The notes below the pieces were generated by a model. That model did not search any database. It worked only from the letters and a program-made list of their open reading frames with translations, and had not been told where the DNA came from. DNA of 64,000 bases from Actomonas aquatica (lineage in GTDB: Bacteria > Verrucomicrobiota > Verrucomicrobiia > Opitutales > Opitutaceae). This document shows, one piece after another, positions 41,385-50,694 of this stretch. Position numbers and translations under genes: made by a program. Each line of letters begins with the position of its first letter. Position 1 is the first letter of the stretch. The stretch covers positions 4,063,753-4,127,752 of the forward strand of contig NZ_CP139781.1 in NCBI RefSeq assembly GCF_019679435.2, written 5' to 3'.

Positions 41385-44300
41385 ATGCTTGCTAAAACAC
41401 TGACTTCACCCGCCGCTTCGACGAAGCGGACGTATTGGAAGAGAGTGTTCGCGGCGGGTCTCCTCGGACTCGGCCTCTCGGCCAGTGCGCAGGACGCCCC
41501 CCAAACGAACGACTCTGAGATCGACGATGAAGAGCTCATCGTCTTGTCCCCCTTTGTGGTGGACGCCCAGGAAGACGCCGGTAGCTACCGCGCCACCTCG
41601 ACCCTCGCCGGTTCCCGCATCCGCACCGATCTGAAGGACGTCGCCTCCTCGATCTCGGTCATCACGGCCGAGTTCCTCAAGGACACCGGCGCGACCGACA
41701 ATCAGACGCTGTTGCAATACACCACCAACACGGAAGTGGGCGGTGTGTATGGTAACTACGCTGGCGTCGGCGGCACCTTCATCGATGGTGCCAACGAAGG
41801 TTCGAACTTCATTCGTCCGAACAACAACACCCGTGTGCGCGGTCTCGATTCGGCCGACAACACCCGCGACCTGTTCCAGTCCGACATCCCCTGGGACGCC
41901 TTCAACGTGGGTCGCGTCGACCTGCAGCGCGGTCCGAACTCGATCCTCTTCGGTTTCGGTTCCCCCGCCGGTATCATCAACACCAGCATCAACGGTGCGA
42001 CCCTCGGTCGTTCCTCTGGCAATGTTGAGTTCCGCGTCGGCAAGTATGGCAGCATGCGCGCCTCCTTCGATTACAACAAGGTGTTGATCGAGGACGAACT
42101 CGCGGTGCGCGTGTCCGGTGTGACCGACGATACCCAGTATCGTCAGGACCCGGCCTTCAACCGCTCCGATCGCCTCTTCGCCGCCCTGCGTTGGTCCCCT
42201 GAGTTTCTCAAGACCGACTCGGCCTCGACGGTGATCCGCGCCAACTTCGAACACGGTGAAGTGACGGCCAACCGTCCGCGTGTGCTCCCGCCGTGGGATC
42301 ACATCACGCCCTACTTCGATCCCAACGCCATCAACAAGCAGTCCTGGGATCCCTACTACGCCTGGGCGACCGGTCTGGTGAGCTACTCCTCCTCGGCCCC
42401 GGCCCCCGGCATCACGCCGAACGAGTGGGTCGTGCAATACTTCGGCCCGGGCGTGCAGAACGTCACCGCGCCGAACTTTGTCTACAATTCCGCGGACGCC
42501 ACCGACTACGTTTCGGTCTACCAGTCGAGCCCGGGCACCTACTGGGGCATCAACGCTACCGGTGGTCGTGACGGCGGTATCGGCGGTTTCCCCTACGGTT
42601 CCAACATCGGTATCGGCTCCTACGCCGACGCCGCCCGCAATGCCGACCGTGCCGGCCTCGCCAGCTTCCCGGCGGCCGACAAGGGCTTCTACAAGCGCAA
42701 GTCCATCACCGATCCCTCCCTCTTCGATTTCTACAATCTGTTGATGGATGGTGACGCCAAGCGCGAGTGGCAGAACTGGGACGCCTACAACATCACCCTC
42801 GAGCAGACCCTCTTCGACGGTCGCGTGGGTCTCGAGCTCGTCTACGACCGCCAGGAGTATGACGACGGTCAGTCCCGCAATCTCAACGATCCCTTCATCT
42901 CGGTCGACATCCGTTCGAACCTCATGCGTTACCCGGGCGTCTTCACCGACATCGCGGTGGCCAACCCGAACGTCGGTCGCGCCTTCGTTGCCGGCAATTC
43001 CAAGAACGGCGGCAACAGCATGACCTTCACCGACCGTGAAAACGTCCGCGCGACGGCCTTTGCCGACGTGCGCTTCGACGACTTCATGGACGACGAATCC
43101 TTCCTCGCCCGCATGCTCGGTCGTCACGTCTTCACCGGCGTGTATTCGGAAGAGACCTACGATCGCGAAGAGCGTAACTTCGTGCGCTACGCCGTGGACA
43201 ACTCCTGGTCCGATGCCATCGGCACCGGCCCGAGCGGCGACGGCACCGGTGGTCTTTCCGCCGGCGACACGACCATCGACTGGGTCTTCTACCTCTCCGA
43301 CAACCTGAGTTCCTACAACTCCGCCTCGGGCCTGAACCTGCCGCGCATCACCGGCATGCACGACCCGTCCGGCGAGCACGGCATCCTCTACTTCAACAGC
43401 CGTTGGAACGCTCCGGCTTCGGTCAACCCTGGCGACTACTGGTTCAGCAACGCCGCGGGTTACACCAACACGCCTCCCGGTGAGGACCTCACCGAGTCCG
43501 AAAACCCGCGCAACTACGTGGGTTGGGAAACCGGCTCCTTCCAAGTGCTCAGCGCCATGGGCGGCGACATCGATCGCCTCTACACCGATGTGAGCGCCAC
43601 CCGCCGCGAGACCGAATCCACGGCTCTCACCTGGCAGGCCTACCTCATCGACGACCTGCTCGTCGGCACCTACGGCTGGCGCGAAGACACCCAGAAGGTG
43701 CGCGCCGGTGCGTCCAGCGCGCAGGACGTCGGCAACACCGACGGCTACGCCTACACCAACCCGCCGCTCAACCCGCTCGACGAAGATACCGGCGTCAGCG
43801 AAGGCCAGAGCCGCAGTTGGGGTCTCGTGCTCCACACCCCGCGTTCCATCCGCGAGCGCATGCCCTGGGGCACCAACCTGAGCCTCACCTATAGCAACGG
43901 CCGCAACTCCCGCGTCGAAAACCGCTACGGCTTCGACGGCATGCAGCTGCCCAACGCCAAGGGTGAAACCAAGGACTACGGTGTGGTCATCAGCACCCTC
44001 GACGACCGCCTCCAGTTCAAGATCACCAAGTATGAAACCACCGTGACCGACGCCAACATCTCCAGCGTCACCACGGAAGTCTCCACCCTCGGTTCCAACA
44101 CCTACGTTCTGCGCAACTTCGAGGCCTGGGGCACGGGCACCGTCATGGGCTACCTCGCCGGCATCGACGGTCAACGCACCGGTGAAGAGTGGTTCTGGAA
44201 CTGGGCCACGGTCGACGGCAACAACGTCCCCGGTGCTGAAAATATGCCGGGCGCTTGGGACTCGGCCTACAACGACCCGAACGGCGCGTTGTTCCAAAAC

Positions 44301-45167
44301 CATCCCTCCACCGCCGTCCAGCAGGCCGCGATCAACTCCTGGCTCTCCCAGATGATGCCGGAAGAGTGGTTCAAGGCCTACGGCTTCAACATCAACTACG
44401 CCGCCGCTCTGGCCGGCGACTACGCCAACGCCATCCCGGGTTGGGAAGCCTCGGCCAACATCGGTGCGCTGCAGCCCTCCGGCGGCGGTCGCATCAACGG
44501 TGTGTGGCCGACCGGCACCGCCAACAACAAGTCCGAAGGTTGGGAATTTGAGATCGTTGGTCAGCCGACCAAGAACCTCAACATCTCCATCAACGCGTCC
44601 AAGACCACCGCGTCGCAGACCGCGCTCGGCGAGAGCCTCGTGAACTTCATCGAGTCGCAATACGCCAAGTATCAGTCCCCGGCCGGTGACCTCCGCCTCT
44701 GGTGGGGTGGTGGTGAGTCCTTCCGTGTCGCCTACCAGCGCGACATCTGGTCGGCCTACCAGTTCCAGCTCCAGACCAACGGCAAGATGGTTGCCGAAAT
44801 GGCTCCGTGGCGCGCGAACATGATCGCCAACTACAACTTCGATGAAGGCCGCCTCAAGGGCACCAACATCGGTTTGGCTTACCGTTGGCAGGACGGCCGC
44901 ATCCTCGGCTACTCCCTCAACGCCGCCCAGGACAACCTCGACATCGACTCTCCGATCTGGAGCGCCTCCGAGGACCACCTCGACCTGTGGGTCGGTCACG
45001 AGCGTCAGCTCACCGAGAAGCTCCGTTGGCGCGTGCAGGTGAACTTCCGCAATGTGGGTGAAAGCCCGAACCTGGTGCCGCTCAGCGTGCAGCCGGATGG
45101 TTCGCCTGGCGCCTTCCGTATCGCCGAAGGCATGACCTGGAGCCTCACGAACACCTTCTCCTTCTGA
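41385..45167 (+). CDS. TonB-dependent outer-membrane receptor
   Basis: A 1260-residue outer-membrane transporter. Signal peptide about 1-36 (long, ending SASAQ). The short N-terminal stretch DEELIVLSPFVVDAQED is the probable TonB-contact segment in Opitutaceae receptors. Plug domain about 60-200: TSTLAGSRIRTDLKDVASSI, VRGLDSADNTRDLFQSDIPW and VDLQRGPNSILFGFGSPAG. The remainder forms a 22-strand barrel ending SLTNTFSF with C-terminal Phe. It is larger than most siderophore receptors and lacks a partner SusD; with the nearby hydrolases it may import oligosaccharides, but siderophore or other substrates cannot be excluded. The long leader with a terminator suggests control after the start of transcription. 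A strong terminator follows. Confidence 0.95.
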   Translation: MLAKTLTSPAASTKRTYWKRVFAAGLLGLGLSASAQDAPQTNDSEIDDEELIVLSPFVVDAQEDAGSYRATSTLAGSRIRTDLKDVASSISVITAEFLKDTGATDNQTLLQYTTNTEVGGVYGNYAGVGGTFIDGANEGSNFIRPNNNTRVRGLDSADNTRDLFQSDIPWDAFNVGRVDLQRGPNSILFGFGSPAGIINTSINGATLGRSSGNVEFRVGKYGSMRASFDYNKVLIEDELAVRVSGVTDDTQYRQDPAFNRSDRLFAALRWSPEFLKTDSASTVIRANFEHGEVTANRPRVLPPWDHITPYFDPNAINKQSWDPYYAWATGLVSYSSSAPAPGITPNEWVVQYFGPGVQNVTAPNFVYNSADATDYVSVYQSSPGTYWGINATGGRDGGIGGFPYGSNIGIGSYADAARNADRAGLASFPAADKGFYKRKSITDPSLFDFYNLLMDGDAKREWQNWDAYNITLEQTLFDGRVGLELVYDRQEYDDGQSRNLNDPFISVDIRSNLMRYPGVFTDIAVANPNVGRAFVAGNSKNGGNSMTFTDRENVRATAFADVRFDDFMDDESFLARMLGRHVFTGVYSEETYDREERNFVRYAVDNSWSDAIGTGPSGDGTGGLSAGDTTIDWVFYLSDNLSSYNSASGLNLPRITGMHDPSGEHGILYFNSRWNAPASVNPGDYWFSNAAGYTNTPPGEDLTESENPRNYVGWETGSFQVLSAMGGDIDRLYTDVSATRRETESTALTWQAYLIDDLLVGTYGWREDTQKVRAGASSAQDVGNTDGYAYTNPPLNPLDEDTGVSEGQSRSWGLVLHTPRSIRERMPWGTNLSLTYSNGRNSRVENRYGFDGMQLPNAKGETKDYGVVISTLDDRLQFKITKYETTVTDANISSVTTEVSTLGSNTYVLRNFEAWGTGTVMGYLAGIDGQRTGEEWFWNWATVDGNNVPGAENMPGAWDSAYNDPNGALFQNHPSTAVQQAAINSWLSQMMPEEWFKAYGFNINYAAALAGDYANAIPGWEASANIGALQPSGGGRINGVWPTGTANNKSEGWEFEIVGQPTKNLNISINASKTTASQTALGESLVNFIESQYAKYQSPAGDLRLWWGGGESFRVAYQRDIWSAYQFQLQTNGKMVAEMAPWRANMIANYNFDEGRLKGTNIGLAYRWQDGRILGYSLNAAQDNLDIDSPIWSASEDHLDLWVGHERQLTEKLRWRVQVNFRNVGESPNLVPLSVQPDGSPGAFRIAEGMTWSLTNTFSF

Positions 45168-45270
45168 GCCCAAAGCACTCAACTCACGGCGCTGCTATTG
45201 GATGCGTGGCGTCGTGGGGAAAAATGGCCGGATTCTCATGGGGTCTCCGGTCATCTTGAGGAGATTCGAA

Positions 45271-45298
45271 CCCCCGTCGCGCAAGCGGCGGGGGTTTT
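45271..45298 (+). terminator. Intrinsic terminator of the TonB receptor gene
   Basis: CCCCCGTCGC-GCAA-GCGGCGGGGG forms a ten-pair stem with a GCAA tetraloop, followed by TTTTCTTTT. It lies about 100 bases after the receptor stop codon. Confidence 0.93.
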
Positions 45299-45347
45299 CT
45301 TTTGCCCTCGTTTGATCCCGCTCCGCTCCCGTGCTCCTGCTTGTGCC

Positions 45348-46040
45348 ATGTCACGCATCGCACTCGTCACGGGCGCCAACCGCGGAATCGGTCTGGCCAT
45401 CACCCGCGGGCTCGCCGCCGCCGGTTTTAAAGTCTGGCTCGGCTCCCGCCAGCTGGCCGCCGGTGAGGCCGCTGCCGCCGAGCTGCACCGCGAAGGCCTG
45501 AGCGCGGTGACCGCCGTCGCCCTCGACGTGGGTGACCCCGCCTCCATCGCGGCTGCGCTGGCGACGATAGAAGCCGCTGGCGATACCATCGACGTGCTCG
45601 TGAACAATGCCGGCGTGCTCTACGGCGGGGCCTTGCTCGAACTCGACGACGCGCAGGTCGACCAATCCATCGCCGTGCACCTCACGGGTCCGCTGCGCCT
45701 GGTGCGGGCCTTGGCGCCGGGCATGATCGCACGCGACTACGGCCGCATCGTGAACCTGTCATCGGGTTGGGGCGCGTTTTCGGAAGACCTCGGTGGTCCC
45801 GACATCTACGGCGTCACCAAGGCTGCGCTCAACGCGCTCACCTTGCGGCTCTCACGCGAGTTGCCGGGGAACGTGAAGATCAACGCCATGTGTCCGGGCT
45901 GGGTGCGCACCCGCATGGGCGGCGACGAAGCGACGCTCTCCCCGGAGCAGGCGGCCGACACCGCCCTGTGGCTCGCGCAGCTTCCGGCCGATGGCCCCAC
46001 CGGCGGCTTCTTCCGCGCCCGCAAACCCCTGCAGTGGTAG
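45348..46040 (+). CDS. Short-chain dehydrogenase/reductase
   Basis: A 230-residue NAD(P)-dependent oxidoreductase. It starts [21 protein letters not shown] (TGxxxGIG nucleotide loop), then [13 protein letters not shown] (NNAG), IVNLSSGWG (catalytic Ser) and [12 protein letters not shown] (catalytic Tyr and Lys), followed by [12 protein letters not shown]. The set is complete. The length and motifs match carbonyl-reductase-like SDRs. Substrate unknown. The frame is open upstream to 45198 but this part contains the receptor's terminator, so the ATG at 45348 is right. Confidence 0.94.
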   Translation: MSRIALVTGANRGIGLAITRGLAAAGFKVWLGSRQLAAGEAAAAELHREGLSAVTAVALDVGDPASIAAALATIEAAGDTIDVLVNNAGVLYGGALLELDDAQVDQSIAVHLTGPLRLVRALAPGMIARDYGRIVNLSSGWGAFSEDLGGPDIYGVTKAALNALTLRLSRELPGNVKINAMCPGWVRTRMGGDEATLSPEQAADTALWLAQLPADGPTGGFFRARKPLQW

Positions 46041-46097
46041 GACGCAGTCGGGCGCGGTTACGCCCGACATCCATCCACAACGGCTGGTTTAGCCTGC

Positions 46098-46146
46098 TGT
46101 AGCCGGCCTCGGTGAGGCCGGACCGGGGTCAACGACCCCGGCTACA
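46098..46146. repeat. Three-stem intergenic repeat (TGTAGCC / GGCTACA)
   Basis: Outer arms TGTAGCC (46098-46104) and GGCTACA (46140-46146) enclose two hairpins, GGCCTC-GGT-GAGGCC (46105-46119) and GGGGTC-AAC-GACCCC (46125-46139). It forms a cruciform-like three-way structure. Just before it lies GTCGGGCG / CGCCCGAC (about 46028-46051), shared with the repeat at 34073. It separates the convergent SDR and GH44 genes. Confidence 0.75.
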
Positions 46147-46177
46147 ATAAAGTAGCACGAGTCGTATCCGGCTCCCC

Positions 46178-48643
46178 TCAATCGATCTCGTAAACTTCGA
46201 CCAGGGCGATGCCGGTGGTGTCGCCGGCACCGGCAACGATCGCGCTGTAAACGCCCGGTGGCAGGGTGATCAGCAGGGTCGAATCCGCTGAGCCGGCGGG
46301 GAGCGGAAAGGCGCCCACGCTCTGGGCGGCAGCGGCGATTTCGTTCGAGTAAGCGACGTCGCCCCAATCGTCGTTTTGATAGAGTGGCACGGATGCGCTC
46401 TGACCAAAAATACGCAGCACCGGGTCGTTCATCACCCCGCGGATACTCCATTGCGCGAGTGTCGGACCGATGGCGCGCACCAGCACGGTTTGTGGATCGG
46501 TGCCGGTGATCACGAAGCCGGCGACGAGGGTGTCGGAGCCCGTGCCCATCCAGGTGCGGGCGGAGATGTTGGTGAGGCGGGCGGGGCTGGCTGCATCGGT
46601 CTCGTAGGCTTCACCGAGGACCACGCCGGTCTCGTCGTTCGCATCGCCGATGCGCGCGGTGTAAGGACCGGGTTCGAGGGTCGTGAGCAGGCCGGCGTCG
46701 AGGCTGCTTTCGTCGAGCGCAAAGGCGCCGAGTTGACTGGAGGCGTTGGCAATGGCCGTCGCGTTGTCGGCCCAGTTGTCGTTGGTCTCAAACGGTGTCG
46801 CGCTGGGGCGGGACAGGTCCATGACCGGATCGGGCAGAAAGCCAGCGATGAAAAAATCCTCGAGGGTCGGGCCGATGCCGCGCAGCAGGACTTCCTTGTT
46901 GCCGGAGCCACCCACCACAAACCCCACGGTGAGGGCGTTGACGCCGGCACCACTCACCGCGCGCACCGAGACATTGGTAAGGCGCGAGGGGCCGCTGGTC
47001 GTCGGGGTCGGGGTGACCGCGCCGGGCAGGGTGATGGAGGAGACCGAGAGCGCGGGCAGGGTGAGGTTGAAGGCGTTGCCGGACACCATCGCCGAGCCGA
47101 TGACCAAGGCGTTGTTGCTGGCGGAAACAAAGGTCTCGTCGGCCGGCAGGTTGGCCAGCTGGCGCACGGCGTAGACGCCGTCGCTGATGCTCGGCGTGTT
47201 GAGGGCGACGCGGGTGGAGGTGCTGGAGTCCAGCGCGCGGTTGACCAGCACGATGGTGAGGGCGCCGGTGGTGCTGTCGGTCGTGGCGTAGGCGGAGACC
47301 AGCTCCTCGTTGGTCGAGGTGGCGCGCGCGGTGACATCGCCGTTGTAGTTGGCGAAGAGGTGCATCACCTCCCACATGCCGGGCTGCCAGGACCAGGGCG
47401 TGAAGATCTCCACGCCGTGCTCCATGAAGGTGCCGATCATCGAGGCATACCAGACGGAAGCGAGCGGCGCATCGGTGACCGCGATGTCGATTTCGGTCAG
47501 GCCGAGCGTGACGCCGTGGTTGGCGCCGAGGTATTGGTCGAGCCACGCGTTGCAGCGACCGAAGATGTATTCATTATTTATGGACGTGTCCCAACCGCCG
47601 TTGATGGCGTGCACGCCGTTGGCGTCGGGGCTCACGTAGTCTTCGTCGAAGAAGGTGCGGTGCACCTGCACGATCTCGGCGGGCGTCGTGGTGCTCGGGT
47701 AGTAGTGGATGTCGAGCACGTCGAGCAGGCGGATGCCGGTGCGGGCCTGTTCCTCGCCGACGCGTTTGATGAAGTATTCGAGCCAGGGGTAGTTGCGGCC
47801 ATCGACGGTGATGGGGTCGGCCCAGTTATACCACTGCCACTCGTTGGCTGCGACGGGGCCGGTGAGTTTGATGTCCGGGTAGCGCGCGCGGGCCGCTTTG
47901 GCGTAGGCGAAGTAGCGCTGCATGAAGGCCTCGGGCGAGAGTTGGTCGGGCATGACGTCGTCGTGCGTGCCTTCCCATATCTCCGGCTCGTTATCCATGC
48001 TCCAATACACGAACTGGCTGCGGTCGAGGCCGAGCCCGTCGGGTGAGATCCAGTGCTCGAGGATCGCGGTCGAGGTGGCGGCGTCGCTGTCGGTGAGGTA
48101 GAGCGCGGGGTCACCTTCCTGCTGGGCGTCGTGGCCGCCGGCGGAATTGGGCACGCCGCCGCCCGCGAGGTTTTGGGCGACGCCGGTCCACCATTGCGCC
48201 TGGTTGTAATTCCACTCGTTGAAGTTGTGGTCGGCGTTGTCGGCCACCTTGCCGAGGAGTTGGAAGCCCCAGAGCGATTGCACGCCGGGCAGGTTTTGCT
48301 GGAGCTGGGTTTGGGCGAAGTCCCAGTCGTTGGCGTAGACGTTGTTATACCAGTCGGGGTGAGAGCTGAGCTTCTTCTGCCAGTTGTATTTGGTGCCGTT
48401 GTTGCCGCCGAGGGTGCGCATCATGCGCAGGCCCGAGTCGCGAAAGCGGGTCCAGTCGGCCGCGGTGCGCAGATTGCCGGGTTGGCCGGGGGTGTCGTTC
48501 TTGCCGTAGAGGTAGGGCGAGACCGGCAAGCGGTCCTGCGTGACATCGATGGCGATGCTGACGGATTGGGCCGAGACAACGGTGCTCGCCCAAGGCAGGA
48601 GCATCGCCACCAGCACGGTGCGAAAGGGGGTTCGTTGGGACAT
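46178..48643 (-). CDS. Secreted glycoside hydrolase family 44 with two C-terminal repeats
   Basis: An 821-residue exported enzyme; signal peptide about 1-25. Residues about 26-540 match GH44 endoglucanase/xyloglucanase: VSPYLYGKNDTPG, RTLGGNNGTKYNW, the acid/base Glu in YWSMDNEPEIWEGTH (about 218), LDVLDIHYYP and nucleophile Glu in LGLTEIDIAV (about 384), then WSWQPGMWEVMHLF. The C-terminal part has two copies of a 130-residue beta domain, about 556-685 and 689-821, beginning LTNVSVRAVSG and LTNISARTWMG and ending with GVVLGEAYE or GIALVEVYEID. The same domain closes the GH5 protein at 59.9 kb. Divergent from the GH39 gene with 113 bases between, so both may share control. Confidence 0.93.
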   Translation of the reverse strand: MSQRTPFRTVLVAMLLPWASTVVSAQSVSIAIDVTQDRLPVSPYLYGKNDTPGQPGNLRTAADWTRFRDSGLRMMRTLGGNNGTKYNWQKKLSSHPDWYNNVYANDWDFAQTQLQQNLPGVQSLWGFQLLGKVADNADHNFNEWNYNQAQWWTGVAQNLAGGGVPNSAGGHDAQQEGDPALYLTDSDAATSTAILEHWISPDGLGLDRSQFVYWSMDNEPEIWEGTHDDVMPDQLSPEAFMQRYFAYAKAARARYPDIKLTGPVAANEWQWYNWADPITVDGRNYPWLEYFIKRVGEEQARTGIRLLDVLDIHYYPSTTTPAEIVQVHRTFFDEDYVSPDANGVHAINGGWDTSINNEYIFGRCNAWLDQYLGANHGVTLGLTEIDIAVTDAPLASVWYASMIGTFMEHGVEIFTPWSWQPGMWEVMHLFANYNGDVTARATSTNEELVSAYATTDSTTGALTIVLVNRALDSSTSTRVALNTPSISDGVYAVRQLANLPADETFVSASNNALVIGSAMVSGNAFNLTLPALSVSSITLPGAVTPTPTTSGPSRLTNVSVRAVSGAGVNALTVGFVVGGSGNKEVLLRGIGPTLEDFFIAGFLPDPVMDLSRPSATPFETNDNWADNATAIANASSQLGAFALDESSLDAGLLTTLEPGPYTARIGDANDETGVVLGEAYETDAASPARLTNISARTWMGTGSDTLVAGFVITGTDPQTVLVRAIGPTLAQWSIRGVMNDPVLRIFGQSASVPLYQNDDWGDVAYSNEIAAAAQSVGAFPLPAGSADSTLLITLPPGVYSAIVAGAGDTTGIALVEVYEID

Positions 48644-48756
48644 GGACAAAAGGGGGTGGCGGATCTTCTCGTCGGCCGCCGGGGGAGTCAATCGGCGCCC
48701 TGTCCCGCTTTTTAGTGACGGGCGCGATTGGTCGCCGGGTGGTAGGATGTCCGGGC

Positions 48757-50391
48757 ATGCGCTTGGCAAAACCCCTCTCCGTCCTGGCTCAGGTGTCCCT
48801 GGGTCTGCTCGCTTTTCACGCGGTCGATTCGTCGACGGCGTCGGCTGCGGAACGGCCGGTGCGAGTCATCGAGGCACATCTGGCGGATGAGGCCGGTCCG
48901 ATGATCCGCATGCACAATCTCTGCGTCGGTGCGGGTCGCGCCAACGAAGGCCTGCGCGCCGATTGGCAGCGCCAGTTGACCAAGGCGCACAACGAGTGCG
49001 GTTTCCGCTACATCCGTTTCCACGGGCTCTTCACCGACGACATGGGCGTGTATTTCGAGGAGAACGGCGAGCCGGTCTACAACTGGCAATACGTCGACGA
49101 GCTCTTCGACTTCATCCAACGCATCGGCATGAAGCCCTTCATCGAGCTCGGCTTCATGCCCAGCCAACTCGCCAGCGGCACGCAGACCATTTTCTGGTGG
49201 CGCGGCAACATCACCCCGCCGAAGGACTACCAGAAGTGGGCCGACTTCATCGCCGCCTTCACCGAGCACGTGACCGAGCGTTACGGCCGCGACGAGGTGC
49301 TCACCTGGTATTTTGAGGTGTGGAACGAACCCAACCTCGACGGTTTCTGGATGGGCAATCCCGAGGGGCTGCCGTGGGAGGAATGGGCTCCGGGCGCACG
49401 CGCCGAATACCTGAAGCTTTACGCCACGACCGCCCGCGCCGTGAAGTCCGTCGACTCCGACTACCGCGTTGGTGGACCGGCGACGGCCGGCGAGGCTTGG
49501 ATCGATGAAACGCTCGCGTTTTGCGCCGAGGAAAACGTGCCGCTCGATTTCATCAGCACGCACAGCTACGCGACCATGGGCGGTTTCCTCGACGAATACG
49601 GCAACACCGGCACGGTGCTCTCACCCGACCCCGAATCGATCACCGCCGGCGTGCGCAACGTGCGCGCCAAGATCGACGCCTCGCCCTTCCCGGATGCCGA
49701 GCTGCACTACACCGAATGGAGCTCCTCCTACACCCCGGCCGACCCGATCCACGACACCTACCACAGCACGGCCTTCATCCTCGACAAGATGAAGAACATC
49801 GGAGCCGACGCCGACTCGATGTCGTATTGGACTTTTACTGACATCTTCGAGGAGCCGGGTCCGCGCAAGACGCCCTTCCACGGCGGCTTTGGTATGATGA
49901 ACTACCAGGACCTCACCAAGCCGGCCTACTTCACCTACAAGTTCCTCAATACGCTCGGCGACACGACGCTGCGCAACGACGATCCCGAGTCCTACGTTTG
50001 CCGCGATGAAGCGGGCGGAGTTCAGGCCCTCTTCTGGGACTTCGCCCTTAACACGCCGCCCGAAGGCGTGAACAACCAGGACTACTACAACACCGACTTG
50101 CCGGCGGAACCGGTGGGCGACGTGGTGCTGCAACTCAGCGGGCTGCGTCCGGGGTCGTATCAGTTGAAAGCCACGCTGGTGGGTTATCGCTCCAACGACG
50201 TGCAGACCGCCTACATCGACATGGGGCGGCCGAACCAAATCACGCGTGAGCAGGTCGCGACGCTGCGGGCGGCGAGTGATGGCTCCCCGCGCCTCGACGA
50301 GGCGATCGAAGTGGGAGCGGATGGTGCTTTTGCCCGCGAATTTCCGATGCGGGAAAACGATGTTTGGTTGGTTGAGCTGTTGCCGTTGTGA
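48757..50391 (+). CDS. Secreted glycoside hydrolase family 39, beta-xylosidase-like
   Basis: A 544-residue exported enzyme with signal peptide (about 1-30, ending STASA). The GH39 TIM barrel shows FRYIRFHGLFTDDMGVY, KPFIELGFMPSQLASG, the acid/base Glu in YFEVWNEPNLDGFW (about 191) and the nucleophile Glu in LHYTEWSSSYTP (about 320), followed by SYWTFTDIFEEPG and the accessory beta domain. This is the complete active site of xylan 1,4-beta-xylosidases. It would release xylose from xylo-oligosaccharides or xyloglucan side chains. Followed by a terminator at 50461. Confidence 0.93.
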   Translation: MRLAKPLSVLAQVSLGLLAFHAVDSSTASAAERPVRVIEAHLADEAGPMIRMHNLCVGAGRANEGLRADWQRQLTKAHNECGFRYIRFHGLFTDDMGVYFEENGEPVYNWQYVDELFDFIQRIGMKPFIELGFMPSQLASGTQTIFWWRGNITPPKDYQKWADFIAAFTEHVTERYGRDEVLTWYFEVWNEPNLDGFWMGNPEGLPWEEWAPGARAEYLKLYATTARAVKSVDSDYRVGGPATAGEAWIDETLAFCAEENVPLDFISTHSYATMGGFLDEYGNTGTVLSPDPESITAGVRNVRAKIDASPFPDAELHYTEWSSSYTPADPIHDTYHSTAFILDKMKNIGADADSMSYWTFTDIFEEPGPRKTPFHGGFGMMNYQDLTKPAYFTYKFLNTLGDTTLRNDDPESYVCRDEAGGVQALFWDFALNTPPEGVNNQDYYNTDLPAEPVGDVVLQLSGLRPGSYQLKATLVGYRSNDVQTAYIDMGRPNQITREQVATLRAASDGSPRLDEAIEVGADGAFAREFPMRENDVWLVELLPL

Positions 50392-50460
50392 ACCCGGCAA
50401 TTCGCTCTCGGAGCCGCCGGTGCTGAGCATGGCGCCGGCGGTTCCCTTCCGAACCCGTAG

Positions 50461-50486
50461 TGCCGGCTTCAGCCGGCATCTTTTTT
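50461..50486 (+). terminator. Intrinsic terminator of the GH39 gene
   Basis: TGCCGGC-TTCA-GCCGGCA is a seven-pair stem followed by TC and six T residues. A further inverted repeat, CCGCCGG / CCGGCGG (50414-50443), lies between it and the stop codon. Confidence 0.88.
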
Positions 50487-50487
50487 A

Positions 50488-50613
50488 GGTGGACGCGGAC
50501 CTCCGGGCCGCGTCGGCGCGCGGAGGGGCAACGCAGCGCGACCAAGGTCGCAGCCTACAGTGTGCTTTCGTCCCCTGCAGGGTAGGCCGCGAGCTTGCTC
50601 GCGCTAACGGCGG
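50488..50613. repeat. Composite hairpin repeat, copy 2
   Basis: Module A (50488-50517) is the exact reverse complement of module A in copy 1 at 28438. Module B has arms at 50527-50558 and 50582-50613; they now differ from each other, the left with hairpin GCGACC-AA-GGTCGC and the right with GCGAGC-TT-GCTCGC. CGGAGGGGCAA and CGCAGCCTACAGTGTG are shared with copy 1. The 303-base gap between GH39 and the response regulator holds this repeat and the terminator; nothing else was seen. Confidence 0.88.
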
Positions 50614-50694
50614 AGTGGCGACGGCGGGTGGATGACAGGCGGTCGCTGCTATATTACGTCACGAATAATCGGATACGTTTTCTCCCACCCGACC

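Noticed and set aside
41406-45182. A 1258-codon minus-strand frame opposite the TonB receptor
   Set aside because: Same cause: strong codon bias leaves the opposite strand without stops. No domain is recognisable, and the receptor on the plus strand is unambiguous.
46376-48046. A 556-codon plus-strand frame opposite GH44
   Set aside because: Shadow frame of a clear GH44 gene on the minus strand.
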